Made by a program: the position numbers and the translations under genes
Notes under the pieces: generated by a model
Database searches by the model: none
What the model saw: only the letters and a program-made list of their open reading frames with translations
Told to the model about the DNA's origin: nothing
Assembly (NCBI GenBank): GCA_016706845.1
Contig: JADJIV010000002.1
Span: 124,001 to 188,000, forward strand
Length of the DNA stretch: 64,000 nt
Source of the DNA: PNOJ01 sp016706845
GTDB taxonomy: Bacteria; Krumholzibacteriota; Krumholzibacteriia; LZORAL124-64-63
Direction of reading: 5' to 3'
In this document: in pieces, positions 8,110 through 18,539 of the stretch
Numbering within the stretch: position 1 is the stretch's first letter
Layout: every line of letters starts with the position of its first letter

Positions 8110-9851
8110 TCACTCCTTGTCGCCCATCTGCTCGGGCGCTTCGACTCCGATGAGGTCCAGCACGTCCCGCAGGACCTTGCGCGTGGCCAGGCACAGCTGC
8201 AGGCGGACGCGCGTGAGGTCGCGGTCCTCGCCCACGATGACGCACTGGTGGTAGAACTGGTGGAAGCTGCCGGCGAGGTCGGCGGCGTAAGCCGTCAGCC
8301 GGTGCGGCTCGCGGCTCTCGGCGGCGCCCAGGATCACCTCGGGCAGCCGGACGATCTCGCGCACGAGGTTCCACTCGGCGTCCTGCTGCAGCCCGGCCAG
8401 GTCCGCCTCGACGGGTTCCTGAGCTGCCAGCCGCCCGCCTCGGCCTTGCGCAGCACCGCGCAGATGCGCGCGTGCGCGTACTTCACGTAGTAGACCGGGT
8501 TCTCGTTGGACTGTTCGCGCGCCAGGTCCAGGTCGAAGTCCAGGTGCGAGTTGGGGCGGCGCGTCAGGAAGATGTACTTGGCGACGTCGGTGCCGACGTC
8601 GTCGGCGAGGGCGTCCATGGTGACGAACTGCCCCTCGCGCTTGGACATGTCGACGGGGCGCCCGTTCTCCACGAAGTTGACCTGCTGGAGGATCTGCACC
8701 TCGAGCCAGCCGTCGGGGATGCCGAGCGCCCGCATCGCGCCCTGCATGCGCGGGATGTGGCCGTGGTGGTCGGGGCCCAGGAAGTCGATCGCGTGCTCGA
8801 AGCCGCGCTGGTACTTGTGGAAGTGGTAGGCCACGTCCGCCAGGAAGTAGGTGGGCTCGCCCCCGCTGCGCACCACGACGCGGTCCTTCTCGTCGCCGAA
8901 GTCCGTCGAGCGGAACCAGAGGGCCCCGTCCAGCTCGTACACGGCGCCCGACTTGCGCAGCTGCTCCAGCGCGCGCTCGACGCGCCCCGTCTCGTGCAGC
9001 TCCGACTCGAAGTACCAGGTGTTGAAGCGCAGCCCGAAGCGCCGGCAGGTCTGGCGCTGCCAGGTCAGGATCTTCATCAGGGCGTACTTCGAGAAGCGCC
9101 GGGCCGACTCGTCGGGCGGCAGGTCCAGCCAGTCGCGGGCGTCGCCCTCGGGGGCCGTGACGCGCTGGAAGCTCTCGTCGTTGAAGACGCCGGCCTGCTG
9201 CTGGATCGCCGCGCTGTCGAGTTCCAGCAGCTCCTCGGCCATCCGCGCCACGTACTGGCCCTTGTAGCCGTCCTCGGGGAAGGGCTCGGGGCGGCCGGAC
9301 AGCTCGGAGAAGCGCGCGCGCAGGGAGCGTCCCAGCAGGTGGACCTGGCGGCCCGCGTCGTTCACGTAGTACTCCGCGTGGGCGTCGTACCCGATCGCGT
9401 TGAGCAGCCGCACCAGGGTGATCCCGAAGGCGCCGGCGCGCGCCGACACCACGTTCAGGGGGCCCGTCGGGTTGGCGCTGATGAATTCGACGTTGATGCG
9501 GCGGCCGCCGCCGACGCGGATATCCTGGATCGCGCCCTCGCCGCACCACAGGTCCAGCAGCTGGGCGACCTGGTGCCGGCGGCCGATGCGGAAGTTGATG
9601 AAGCCGGGGCCGGCGATCTCGACCGAGGCCACGACGTCCTTGTCGAACTGGAGCTTGGCCGCGAGCTCGCCGGCCAGCTCGCGGGGCTTGCGGCCCAGGC
9701 GCTTCGCGGTGGTCATGGCCACGTTGGTGCTCAGGTCACCGTGCGTCGGGTCGCGCGGCTTCTCCAGCTCGACCACGGCGTCCTCGTCGAAGAGGCCGTA
9801 CTCCTCGAGCCGGCGCTGCAGTTCCGTCCTGATGATGTCCTGGATGGTCAC
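8110..9851 (-). CDS. argS: Arginyl-tRNA synthetase (frameshifted; atypical HIGH motif)
   Basis: Charges tRNA-Arg. Family blocks visible include VEFISANPTGPLN, AEYYVNDAGRQVHLLG, FLGPDHHGHIPRMQGAM and VDMSKREGQFVTMDAL (the KMSKS-equivalent, about residue 402). The C-terminal anticodon-binding region is present in another frame. The shift lies near 8414-8420: one missing G (AGGAACC for AGGGAACC) joins QLR to EPVEADLAG and gives 580 residues. The place of the class I HIGH motif reads NVVS instead of HxGH. The GTG start overlaps the rsfS stop and has a GGGAG site. Confidence 0.93.
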
Positions 9852-10333
9852 GATCCGTCTCCCGTCTGCGACGGCGCCCCGTCCCGCCCCGCGAGACGGA
9901 CCAGCTGGAGCTCCGGCCGCCGCTCGCGGACGTCGGCCCGCGCGAAGTAGTCCACGCCCACCTCGAGCCGGGGCGCGTCGTTCCACAGGCGCTCGAGCGC
10001 GTAGTACTGGCGGGCGCGCGGCTGCAGCACGTGGACGATGACGTCGACGAAGTCGAGCAGCACCCAGTAGTTGCGGTCGCGCCCCTCCCCGTGCAGGAGC
10101 TTCTGGCCTTCGGCCGCCGCCGCCTCGACCACCCCGCGGGCGACGGCGTCGACCTGCTGGTCGCTGCCGCCGGTGACGATCACGAAGTAGTCGGCGACGT
10201 CGGAGCGCCCGGCGAGGTCCAGGATCAGCACGTCCTCGCCCTTCTTGACCAGGGCGGCGTGGGCGGCGGTCTCCGCCAGACGGAAGGCGGGGCCGTCCGC
10301 GAAGGGCGCGGTCTGCTTGACGGTCTTGCTCAT
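9848..10333 (-). CDS. rsfS: Ribosome silencing factor RsfS (DUF143/Iojap family)
   Basis: Binds ribosomal protein L14 and blocks subunit joining when nutrients are low. The 161-residue protein contains the family blocks DVLILDLAGRSDVADYFVIVTG, GGSDQQVDAVA and RNYWVLLDFVDVIVHVLQP, written here as separate conserved segments. It is longer than typical family members because of a C-terminal tail of about 45 residues rich in Arg/Glu. It sits between a polyprenyl synthase and argS and overlaps the argS GTG start, so it is translationally coupled to it. Confidence 0.93.
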   Translation of the reverse strand: MSKTVKQTAPFADGPAFRLAETAAHAALVKKGEDVLILDLAGRSDVADYFVIVTGGSDQQVDAVARGVVEAAAAEGQKLLHGEGRDRNYWVLLDFVDVIVHVLQPRARQYYALERLWNDAPRLEVGVDYFARADVRERRPELQLVRLAGRDGAPSQTGDGS

Positions 10334-10357
10334 GTTCTTCCCGGTGCTGGTGCGACG

Positions 10358-11362
10358 TCAGCTGAGACGGCGCAGGACATAATCGACCGACACGACGAGC
10401 AGGTCCCTCTGGACCCCCGAGGCGACGGCGGTGATCGCGGACTTGGCCCGATCTGCGAACTCCTTGGCCCTGCCGCGGGCGTAATCGGTGCCGCCGTGTT
10501 CCAGGACGAAGTCCCTGACCTCGGCCCAGGCCTCGGCTCGCGCCGGTCCCGTGAGACCTTCCACGCGGCCGAGCAGTCGCGCCCGCTGCTCGGCGGGAGC
10601 GTCGCGCAGCGCGGCGATCAGGGGCAGCGTGATGCGGCCTTCCTCCCAGTCCTGGCCGGTGGGCTTGCCCAGCCGCCGCTCGTCGCCGAGGAAGTCGAAG
10701 ATGTCGTCGGTGATCTGGAAAACGAAGCCGATCATGCGGCCGAACTCGCCGTAGGCCTCGACGTGGCGTTCGGCCGCGGGGTTGAAGCCTGCCCCGATCG
10801 CGCAGGCGGACTCGATCAGGGACGCGGTCTTGCGCAGGATGATGTCGAGGTAGCGCTCCTCGGTGAGCGCGAGGTCGTGCCGGGTCTCGATCTGCATCAT
10901 CTCGGCCTGGCTCATCTTCAGCGTGGTCGCGGCCAGCAGCCGCAGGGCCTCGTGCAGGCCGGCCCGGCTGAGGCAGTCCAGCGCCTTGCTGTAGAGGTAG
11001 TCCCCCATGACCAGCGCCGTCGCCGGCCCCCAGGCCTGGTTCACCGAGGGCAGCCCGCGGCGGGTCGGCGCCTCGTCGATGAAGTCGTCGTGCAGCAGCG
11101 TCGCGGTGTGGATCATCTCGACGCAGGCCGCGCACAGCACGGCCTCCTGCGGCGTCGGGGCGTCGTGCTTGGCGGTCAGCAGCAGCAGGGTGGGCCGGAA
11201 GCGCTTGCTGCGCCCCTGCTTGACATGGGCGCAGACTTCCTCGATCAGGGGCGTCTCGCCGCGCACGAGGCCGTCGTAGACGGCGTCGAAGCGGGACAGC
11301 TCGTCCCCGATGATCTTCTGCAGGGCCCAGAGCTGGACCCGTTCCTGGTCGAGCAGCGACAT
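10358..11362 (-). CDS. ispB: Polyprenyl diphosphate synthase (octaprenyl/all-trans type)
   Basis: Builds the long isoprenoid side chain for quinones from IPP and an allylic primer. Both aspartate-rich motifs of trans-prenyltransferases are visible: LLHDDFIDEAPTRRG (about residue 90) and QITDDIFDFLGD (about 214). The conserved GKRFRP-like block reads SKRFRPTLLLL. I chose ATG 11362 (334 residues) because it has AAGGGG just upstream and matches normal N-termini; an upstream ATG at 11407 would add an Arg-rich extension. Chain length cannot be read from the sequence with certainty, so the symbol is the usual bacterial assignment. Confidence 0.9.
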   Translation of the reverse strand: MSLLDQERVQLWALQKIIGDELSRFDAVYDGLVRGETPLIEEVCAHVKQGRSKRFRPTLLLLTAKHDAPTPQEAVLCAACVEMIHTATLLHDDFIDEAPTRRGLPSVNQAWGPATALVMGDYLYSKALDCLSRAGLHEALRLLAATTLKMSQAEMMQIETRHDLALTEERYLDIILRKTASLIESACAIGAGFNPAAERHVEAYGEFGRMIGFVFQITDDIFDFLGDERRLGKPTGQDWEEGRITLPLIAALRDAPAEQRARLLGRVEGLTGPARAEAWAEVRDFVLEHGGTDYARGRAKEFADRAKSAITAVASGVQRDLLVVSVDYVLRRLS

Positions 11363-11435
11363 GCATCCCCTTCGGCGGCGGTCGATTCCCGGGGCGGCGG
11401 TCCGCATCCCGGCGGGACCGGGCCCCTACCTTATG

Positions 11436-12205
11436 TCATCCGGCGTCCTCTGGCAACCGCCCGGCGGCCGCCGCGGACCGGCGCCGTCCCCGCTCCAGGA
11501 GCAGGGCCGCCCCGACCGAGAGGAGGTAGAGGGCCATGACCGGCACGGCCATCAGCATCTGGCTCACGACGTCGGGCGGCGTGAGGACCGCCGCGACGAC
11601 CACGATGATCACCGCGGCGTACCGCCAGCCGGCCCACAGGGTGCGGGCGCCGACCAGACCGGCCGCGCTCAGCAGCAGCACGACGACCGGCAGCTCGAAC
11701 ACCAGCCCGAAGGCCAGGCAGGTCTGCGCCACGAAGCTGAAGTACGGGCCGATGCCGATGAGCGGCCGCACGGACTCGGTGGCGTACCCCAGCATGAACG
11801 AGACGACCAGCGGGATCATCACCAGGAAGGCGAAGGCGACGCCGGTGTAGAACAGCACCACCGAAGCGATCAGCAGCGGCGTGACCAGCCGCCGCTCCCG
11901 GGGTAGAGCCCGGGCGCGACGAAGCGGTAGATGCGCAGCAGCACGAAGGGCAGCACCACGATCAGTCCGGCGACGCCGGCCACCTTCATCCGGGTCATGA
12001 AGGCTTCCATGGGCTGGCTGAAGTAGACCTGCTGGCCCACCGAGGTCATCGGCGCCACGATCAGGTCCAGCAGCCGCTGCGACACGAACCAGCCGCCGAT
12101 CGCGGCTGCGGCCGCCACCAGCAGGGACTGCAGCAGCACGGTGCGCAACTCGTCGAGGTGGTCCAGGAGCGTCATCTGGCCGCCCGGGCGGCGCCTCTCA
12201 GCCAC
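11436..12205 (-). CDS. tatC: Sec-independent protein translocase TatC (frameshifted)
   Basis: Polytopic receptor of the twin-arginine translocase. The N-terminal piece holds the diagnostic LLDHLDELR and PFVLLRIYRFVAPGLYP; the C-terminal piece holds YFSFVAQTCLAFGLVFELPVV-type and VVVAAVLTPPDVVSQMLMAVP-type segments, all typical of TatC. They lie in different frames, and one missing C near 11895-11898 (CCCC for CCCCC) restores LYPRERRLVTPLL and a 256-residue protein with six membrane spans. The GTG start overlaps nrdR by eight bases; ATG 12175 (MTLLDHLDELR) is an alternative. No tatA or tatB is in the window. Confidence 0.92.
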
Positions 12206-12668
12206 CGGCGCCCCCCTTGCGGTCGAGCAGGCCGCGCAGCTCGGACATGAACTCGTCGACGTGCTTGAAGGAGCGGTAGACCGAGGCGAAGCGGACGTAG
12301 GCGACCTCGTCCTTGCCCCGCAGCTGCGACATGACCAGCTCGCCGATGGACGCCGACGGCACCTCGCGCAGCAGCCCGCCGGCCAGCTCGCGCTCCACGG
12401 CGTCGGCCATGGCCTCCATCTCCTCCAGGGAGACGGCCCGCTTCTCGCAGGCGCGGGCGATGCCGCCGATCACCTTGGCGCGGTCGTATTCCACGCGCCG
12501 CCCGTCGCGCTTGACCACCAGGAAGGGCTTGATCTCGACGTACTCGTAGGTGGTGAAACGCTCGCCGCAGGCCACGCACTCGCGCCGGCGCCGGATCGCC
12601 CGGCCGTCGCGGGCCGACCGGCTGTCCACCACCTTGTCGTCGTCGGCTCCGCAGCCCGGGCACTTCAC
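12198..12668 (-). CDS. nrdR: Transcriptional repressor NrdR
   Basis: ATP/dATP-sensing repressor of ribonucleotide reductase genes. The 156-residue protein has the N-terminal zinc ribbon (MKCPGCG, then ECVACGERFTTYEYVE) followed by an ATP-cone (VVKRDGRRVEYDRAKV, VAYVRFASVYRSFKHVDEF), all at normal spacing and length. GTG start with a TAGGAGG ribosome site that overlaps the glyA stop codon. No ribonucleotide reductase gene is in the window; linkage to glyA is common and fits nucleotide control. Confidence 0.97.
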   Translation of the reverse strand: MKCPGCGADDDKVVDSRSARDGRAIRRRRECVACGERFTTYEYVEIKPFLVVKRDGRRVEYDRAKVIGGIARACEKRAVSLEEMEAMADAVERELAGGLLREVPSASIGELVMSQLRGKDEVAYVRFASVYRSFKHVDEFMSELRGLLDRKGGAGG

Positions 12669-12677
12669 GCCGGCCTC

Positions 12678-13918
<1,241 letters not shown>

Positions 13919-13922
<4 letters not shown>

Positions 13923-14417
13923 GCCTGTTCTCCTCGCGGTTCCGGTGTCGGCGGCGACGCGGCGGCGATGCCGCCCGCGTCCTGCTCGATGTCGGCGATC
14001 TTGCTGAATCCGGCCGGCGTGCCGTCCGCCCTCGAACCCGGCGCCCAGCCAGCGCAGCACCATGCGCTCGGCCAGCTCCGCGGACGTGTGGTCGGCACCG
14101 AAACAGATCACGTTGGCGTCGTTGTGGCGGCGGGTGGCCGCGGCCATCTCCTCGTTGCAGCACAGGGCGGCGCGCACGCCGCGCACCTTGTTGGCGGCGA
14201 TGCTCACGCCGATGCCCGAGCCGCAGACCAGCACCCCCAGGGCGGCCCGGCCGGCGGCCACGGCCAGGCCCACGGCCCGCGCGAAGTCCGGATAGTCGAC
14301 CGAGGCGGGCCCGTGGCAGCCCAGGTCCGCGACGGTGTGGCCCTCGCGGCCCAACAGGTCCTTGACCCGTTCCTTGAGGGCGAACCCGCGGTGGTCCGCG
14401 CCGACGGCGACGATCAT
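13919..14417 (-). CDS. rpiB: Ribose-5-phosphate isomerase B (RpiB/LacAB family; frameshifted near its end)
   Basis: Interconverts ribose-5-phosphate and ribulose-5-phosphate. Visible are GADHRGFALKERVK, the catalytic Cys in LVCGSGIGVSIAANK (about residue 65), RAALCCNEEMA and RRHNDANVICFGA. The reading frame breaks after GGRHAGRI: one extra T near 13999 (ATTC for ATC) restores SKIADIEQDAGG and a 165-residue protein ending in an ATGA overlap with glyA. Placement between a ywlE-like phosphatase and glyA matches the Bacillus ywlF gene. ATG 14417 has a GGGAG site and overlaps the ywlE stop. Confidence 0.93.
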
Positions 14418-14902
14418 GGCGTTCTCCCGGGCTGCAGGTGGGCGGTCCAGGCCTCCACGAGCCTGTCGACCTGATCGGCCATCCGCGCGTAGGCCAGGGA
14501 CGTCCCGGCGCGGTAGGGGTCGTCGACCGTCTCGGCCGCCGCGGCGTCGCCGCCGGCCGCCAGATCGATCCCGGGCAGGCCCAGCAGGCCGACCCGGCCG
14601 GCATAACCGGGGAACCGCGACCGGAAGCGCGCGAGCTGCCCGGGCGTCATCAGCAGCACCCAGCCCGTCCCCTCCAGCACGGCCGAATCCAGCGGCCGCG
14701 AGCGGTGCCGCGCGAGGTCCAGACCCCGCTCCCGCGCCTGGTCGCAGGACTCCGCCGTCGCCGGGCAGCCCGGCGACGCGTCCAGCCCCGCGGAGGCGCA
14801 CGCGGGCTCCCCCTGCCAGCGGGCGGCGGCGAGCGCGGCGGCCAAGGGGCTGCGGCAGGTGTTCCCGGAGCAGACGAACAAGACGGTGCCGGGTGCGTCC
14901 AA
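14414..14902 (-). CDS. ywlE: Low-molecular-weight phosphatase, YwlE-like (probable protein-arginine phosphatase)
   Basis: The P-loop C-x5-R sits at residues 11-17 in VCSGNTCRSP, with the general-acid loop VDDPYR later. Thr follows the Asn inside the loop (GNT), the feature that separates the arginine phosphatase YwlE from LMW tyrosine phosphatases, which usually have Ile or a similar residue there. Order tsaC, ywlE, rpiB, glyA also matches the Bacillus ywl region. Starts at TTG 14902 behind AGGAG. Whether the organism has a protein-arginine kinase is unknown, so tyrosine phosphatase activity remains possible. First gene of a nine-gene operon. Confidence 0.8.
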   Translation of the reverse strand: MDAPGTVLFVCSGNTCRSPLAAALAAARWQGEPACASAGLDASPGCPATAESCDQARERGLDLARHRSRPLDSAVLEGTGWVLLMTPGQLARFRSRFPGYAGRVGLLGLPGIDLAAGGDAAAAETVDDPYRAGTSLAYARMADQVDRLVEAWTAHLQPGRTP

Positions 14903-14920
14903 GCGTGTCTCCTGCGGCGT

Positions 14921-14949
14921 AAGTTAGGCCGGGAAGAGGGCGGCGTCAA
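14921..14949 (-). promoter_or_regulatory. Candidate sigma-70 promoter of the ywlE-pfkB operon
   Basis: TTGACG (-35, 14944-14949) and TAACTT (-10, 14921-14926) are spaced by 17 bases on the minus strand. The -10 match is weak. The start site would fall near 14914, just before the AGGAG site of ywlE, leaving a very short leader. Confidence 0.4.
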
Positions 14950-14994
14950 GAAGGCCGCGCTCTCGTAATTACAATGCTAACAGACTGTTTCGCG

Positions 14995-15597
14995 TCAGAA
15001 CTCCCAGTCGGGTGGAACCAGGGGGCCCGGGCGCAGCACCCGCGGCGGCCAGACGGTGAGGTCCAGCATCGCCGAAGCCGCCCCCGCCGGCGAACCGCCC
15101 CAATCCAGTTCCGCCACGAGGTCGACGCCCCCGGCGAATTGCCGCGCCGCCGCCTCCAGTTCCGTGGCCGGAGGTTCGCCGGCGAGGTTGGCGCTGGTGG
15201 AGACCAGGGCGCCCCCGCAGGCGGCGATGAGATCGCGCAGCCGGCCCGGCGCCGGCACGCGGACGGCGAGCGTCGGGCCGCCGCGGGTCGCCGCCGTCGG
15301 GGCCGACGCTCCGGCCGGCAGCACCAGCGTGAAGGGGCCGGGCCAGCAGCGCTCCACGTAGGCCCACGCGCGGGCGGGCAGGGCGCCGGCGAGGGCGCGC
15401 GCGTCGTCGATGCCGGCGCAGAGCACCAGCAGGGGCTGGCCCTCGTCGCGGCCCTTCAGCACCGCGATGCGCGCGACGGCCGCCGGTGCGTCGGCGCGCG
15501 CATGCAACCCGGGCAGCGTGTCGGTCGGCATCAGCACCACGCCGCCGCCGGCCAGGCAAGCGGCGGCGACCGCGGGGTCGCGCGTGCGGGCGACCAT
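14995..15597 (-). CDS. tsaC: L-threonylcarbamoyladenylate synthase (Sua5/YciO/YrdC family)
   Basis: Makes threonylcarbamoyl-AMP for the universal t6A37 tRNA modification. The 200-residue protein has the YrdC blocks VVLMPTDTLPGLH, LKGRDEGQPLLVL (nucleotide-binding Lys), RCWPGPFTLVLPA and VSTSANLAGEP. It lacks the extra C-terminal Sua5 domain. ATG 15597 comes one base after the purE stop (TGAGATG), so it closes the purD-purE-tsaC operon. A longer in-frame start exists but would overlap purE. Confidence 0.93.
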   Translation of the reverse strand: MVARTRDPAVAAACLAGGGVVLMPTDTLPGLHARADAPAAVARIAVLKGRDEGQPLLVLCAGIDDARALAGALPARAWAYVERCWPGPFTLVLPAGASAPTAATRGGPTLAVRVPAPGRLRDLIAACGGALVSTSANLAGEPPATELEAAARQFAGGVDLVAELDWGGSPAGAASAMLDLTVWPPRVLRPGPLVPPDWEF

Positions 15598-15598
15598 C

Positions 15599-16085
15599 TC
15601 AGCCGCCGCCGCGGGCCTGCTCGCGGCGGAAGTCCGCGAGGGCCGCGGCCACGCGCGCATCGCCGAGCGCCAGGATGCGCGCGGCGAGCACGGCGGCGTT
15701 CTTCGCTCCCGACGGCCCGATGGCGACCGTCGCCACGGGCACGCCGCCCGGCATCTGGGCCATCGACAACAGGGGCGTCGATGCCCGCCAGCGGCCCGGC
15801 GGCCACCGGCACGCCGATCACCGGCCGCAGCGTCAGCGAAGCCACCACGCCGGGCAGGTGCGCCGCCATGCCCGCGACCGCGATGTAGACCGCGATCCCC
15901 TCGCGGTCGCCCGCGGTCACCAGGCGCCGCAGCTTGTCCGGCTGGCGGTGCGCCGACGCGATCTCGACGCGGTGCGGGAGGCCGAAGCGGTCCAGCAGCG
16001 CCAGGAGCCCGTCGATGACCGGCAGGTCGCTCTTGCTGCCCAGCAGGACCATCACCCGGGCCGGGGGCGTCGCGCGTTGCGTCAT
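15599..16085 (-). CDS. purE: N5-carboxyaminoimidazole ribonucleotide mutase (frameshifted)
   Basis: Converts N5-CAIR to CAIR in purine synthesis. The N-terminal part shows VMVLLGSKSDLPVIDG, EIASAHRQPDKL and AVAGMAAHLPGVVASLT. The frame then breaks at GIDAP: one extra C near 15765-15770 (GCCCCTG for GCCCTG) restores ALLSMAQMPGGVPVATVAIG and a 161-residue protein ending GGG-stop just before tsaC. The ATG overlaps the purD stop as ATGA. No purK is in the window. Confidence 0.94.
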
Positions 16086-17418
16086 GGTTCGCTCCTGGAT
16101 GGAGGGAGGCCGCCGCCGATGTCGCGGCGGCAGACGAGGCCGTCGAAACGGACGTCGGCCAACAGGCCGTAGGCGGCGGCCAGGGCCTCGCGCGGGTCGC
16201 GCCCCTCGCCGACCACGCCGAGCACGCGGCCGCCGGCGGTCACCAGTTGCCCGTCGCGCTCGGCAGTGCCCGCCTGGACGACCCAGGCCCGCTCGCGGTC
16301 CGGCGGCAGCGTGATCGCGTCGCCGCGGCGGAGCGGGCCGGGGTAGCCGTGGCTCGCGGCCACGACGACCGCCGCGGCGCGCTCCCAGTCCGTCAGCGCG
16401 GCGCCGGGCCAATCCGGCGGCGCGCCGGGACCGGGCGCGGGCAGCGCCGCCAGCCAGGCGCCGAGGTCCGCCCCGCGCGGTCGCGCGCAGCAGGTCCAGC
16501 AGGTCGACGCGCAGCAGCGGCAGCACGGCCTGGGTCTCGGGATCGCCGAAGCGGCAGTTGAATTCCAGCACGCGGGGCCCGTCGGGAGTCAGCATCAGCC
16601 CGACGTACAGCACGCCGCGGTAGTCCACGCCGCGCCGCCGCAGCTCGGCGAGCACCGGCGCGACCACACCCTCCCCGACCGCCCGGCCGAGCGCGGGCGT
16701 CAGCAGTTCGGCGGACGCGACGACGCCCATGCCGCCGGTGTTGGGGCCGGTGTCGCCTTCGCCGAGGCGCTTGTGATCGCGCGAGGGGCAGAGCAGAGCG
16801 TAGTCGCGGCCGTCGGTGACCGCGAGGATCGAGAGCTCGGGCCCGGTCAGGCACTCCTCGAGCAGCACGCGCCGGCCGGCGTCGCCGAAGGCGTCCGCGG
16901 TGAAGCACAGTTCCAGGTGCGCCCGCGCCGCGGCCCGGTCGGCGCAGACCGCCACGCCCTTGCCCTGGGCGGCGCCGCAGGCCTTGACCACCAGCGGGAA
17001 CGCGGCCGCAGCGAGGCGCGCGAGCGCCTCCGCCGAGACTCCCGCACGCCGCGTAGCCGGCGGTCGGCACGCCCGCCGCGGCCATGATCAGCTTGGCGTG
17101 TTCCTTGTCCCCCTCGAGTCGCGCGCCGCGCGCCCCGGGCCCGAACACCGCGAGGCCGGCGTCGCGCAGGACGTCGGCCAGACCGGCGATCAGCGGGTCC
17201 TCGGGCCCGACGACCACCAGGTCGATCGCGGCCTCGCGGCACCACGACGCGAGCGCGCGCTGGTCGGTGGGATCGACGGGCACCGGGGTCGCGAGCCGCA
17301 GCAGACCGGGATTGCCGGGAGCGGCCCAGAGGCGGGGACGCGAGGCGCAGGCGGCGAGACGGCGCGCCAGGGCGTGCTCACGCCCTCCCGCACCCACGAT
17401 CAGCACCTGCGGCGTCAT
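16082..17418 (-). CDS. purD: Phosphoribosylamine-glycine ligase (GARS; two frameshifts)
   Basis: ATP-grasp enzyme joining phosphoribosylamine and glycine. Segments in three frames line up: MTPQVLIVGAGGREHALARR and VVVGPEDPLIAGLAD; then KACGAAQGKGVAV, GPNTGGMGVV and RVLEFNCRFGDPETQ; then SHGYPGPLRRGD and the C-terminal domain. Breaks lie near 17040 (extra G, restoring ACGVSAEALARL) and near 16470-16475 (extra G in GGGG, restoring ARADLGAWLAAL). Correcting both gives 444 residues, a normal length. ATG 17418 follows a GGGAGGTGG site. First gene of purD-purE-tsaC. Confidence 0.93.
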
Positions 17419-17507
17419 CGTCCGTCCACCTCCCGTCGCTGCCGGGACCTTAGCGCACGCACGCGGCCCCCCGCAACGGAAACGAGGCCGCCGCGCCGCG
17501 GGGCCCC

Positions 17508-18458
17508 TCAGGGGACGATGCGCGTGCCCGCCTCGCCGTGGACCGCGGCGAGCAGGTGTTCGGGATCGGTGATGACGACCTCGCGGCCGCCCGCGGCCAG
17601 GAACGCCAGGGCGGCCTCGATCTTCGGGCCCATGCTGCCGGCGGGGAACTCGCCCGCCGCCAGCAGCGCGCGGGCCTCCGCCGCCGGCAGGATCGACAGT
17701 GCCTGCTGCCCGGGCTTGCCCCAGCCGCGATAGACCTGCTCCACCTGGGTGATGATCACGAACGTGTCGGCCTTGATCAGTTCGGCCAGCAGCTCCGAGG
17801 CGAGATCCTTGTCGATCACCGCATCGATGCCCTCGATGCGGTCCTCCTCGCAGGTGACCACCGGCACGCCGCCGCCGCCGACGGCGACCACCAGCACGCC
17901 GGCGTCGAGCATGCGGCGGATGACCTCGAACTCGACCACCTTGCGCGGCAGGGGGCTGGGCACCACGCGCCGCCAGCCGCGGCCGGCGTCCTCCTTCACC
18001 GTCCAGCCGAACTCCGCGGCGACCCGGCGGGCCTGCGGCTCGTCGTAGTAGGGGCCGATGGGCTTGGTGGGCTTGGCGAACGCGGGGTCGTCGCGGTCCA
18101 CGAGCACCTGGGTGACCACGGTGGCCACCGGCGTGTCGATCCCGCGCAGGAACATCGCGTTCTGCAGGTTCTGCTGGATCATGTAGCCCAGCCCGCCCTG
18201 CGAGTCCGCGCCGCACACGAACAGGGGCATCGGCACGATGCCGTGCAGCTGGTAGCCGGCGTCGTTGCGCAGGAAGATGTTCCCGACCACCGGGCCGTTG
18301 CCGTGGGTGATCACGATCTGGTGCCCCGCGGCCGAGAGCTCGGCCACCTGGGCCATCGTGCCCTTGGTGATCTGGTACTGCTCGAGGTAGGTCCCCTTGG
18401 TCCCCACCGGGATGATGGCGTTGCCGCCGAGCGCGATGACCATCCTGCGTCGATCCAT
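17508..18458 (-). CDS. arcC: Carbamate kinase
   Basis: Reversibly makes ATP from carbamoyl phosphate and ADP. The 316-residue protein has MVIALGGNAIIP, ITHGNGPVVGN, KPTKPIGPYY, VAVGGGGVPV, AVIDKDLASELLAE and PAGSMGPKIEAALAF, all typical of ArcC. No arginine deiminase or ornithine transcarbamylase gene is nearby, so the source of carbamoyl phosphate is unclear. It lies 81 bases downstream of the aminotransferase gene and may share its promoter. Confidence 0.95.
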   Translation of the reverse strand: MDRRRMVIALGGNAIIPVGTKGTYLEQYQITKGTMAQVAELSAAGHQIVITHGNGPVVGNIFLRNDAGYQLHGIVPMPLFVCGADSQGGLGYMIQQNLQNAMFLRGIDTPVATVVTQVLVDRDDPAFAKPTKPIGPYYDEPQARRVAAEFGWTVKEDAGRGWRRVVPSPLPRKVVEFEVIRRMLDAGVLVVAVGGGGVPVVTCEEDRIEGIDAVIDKDLASELLAELIKADTFVIITQVEQVYRGWGKPGQQALSILPAAEARALLAAGEFPAGSMGPKIEAALAFLAAGGREVVITDPEHLLAAVHGEAGTRIVP

Positions 18459-18539
18459 GTGGCACCTCTGCCGACTTGGTCCGCGAACGTGGGCACCGCG
18501 CCCGGCCGGCGGACGCGGTGACGCGGGGTTCGGGATCGG

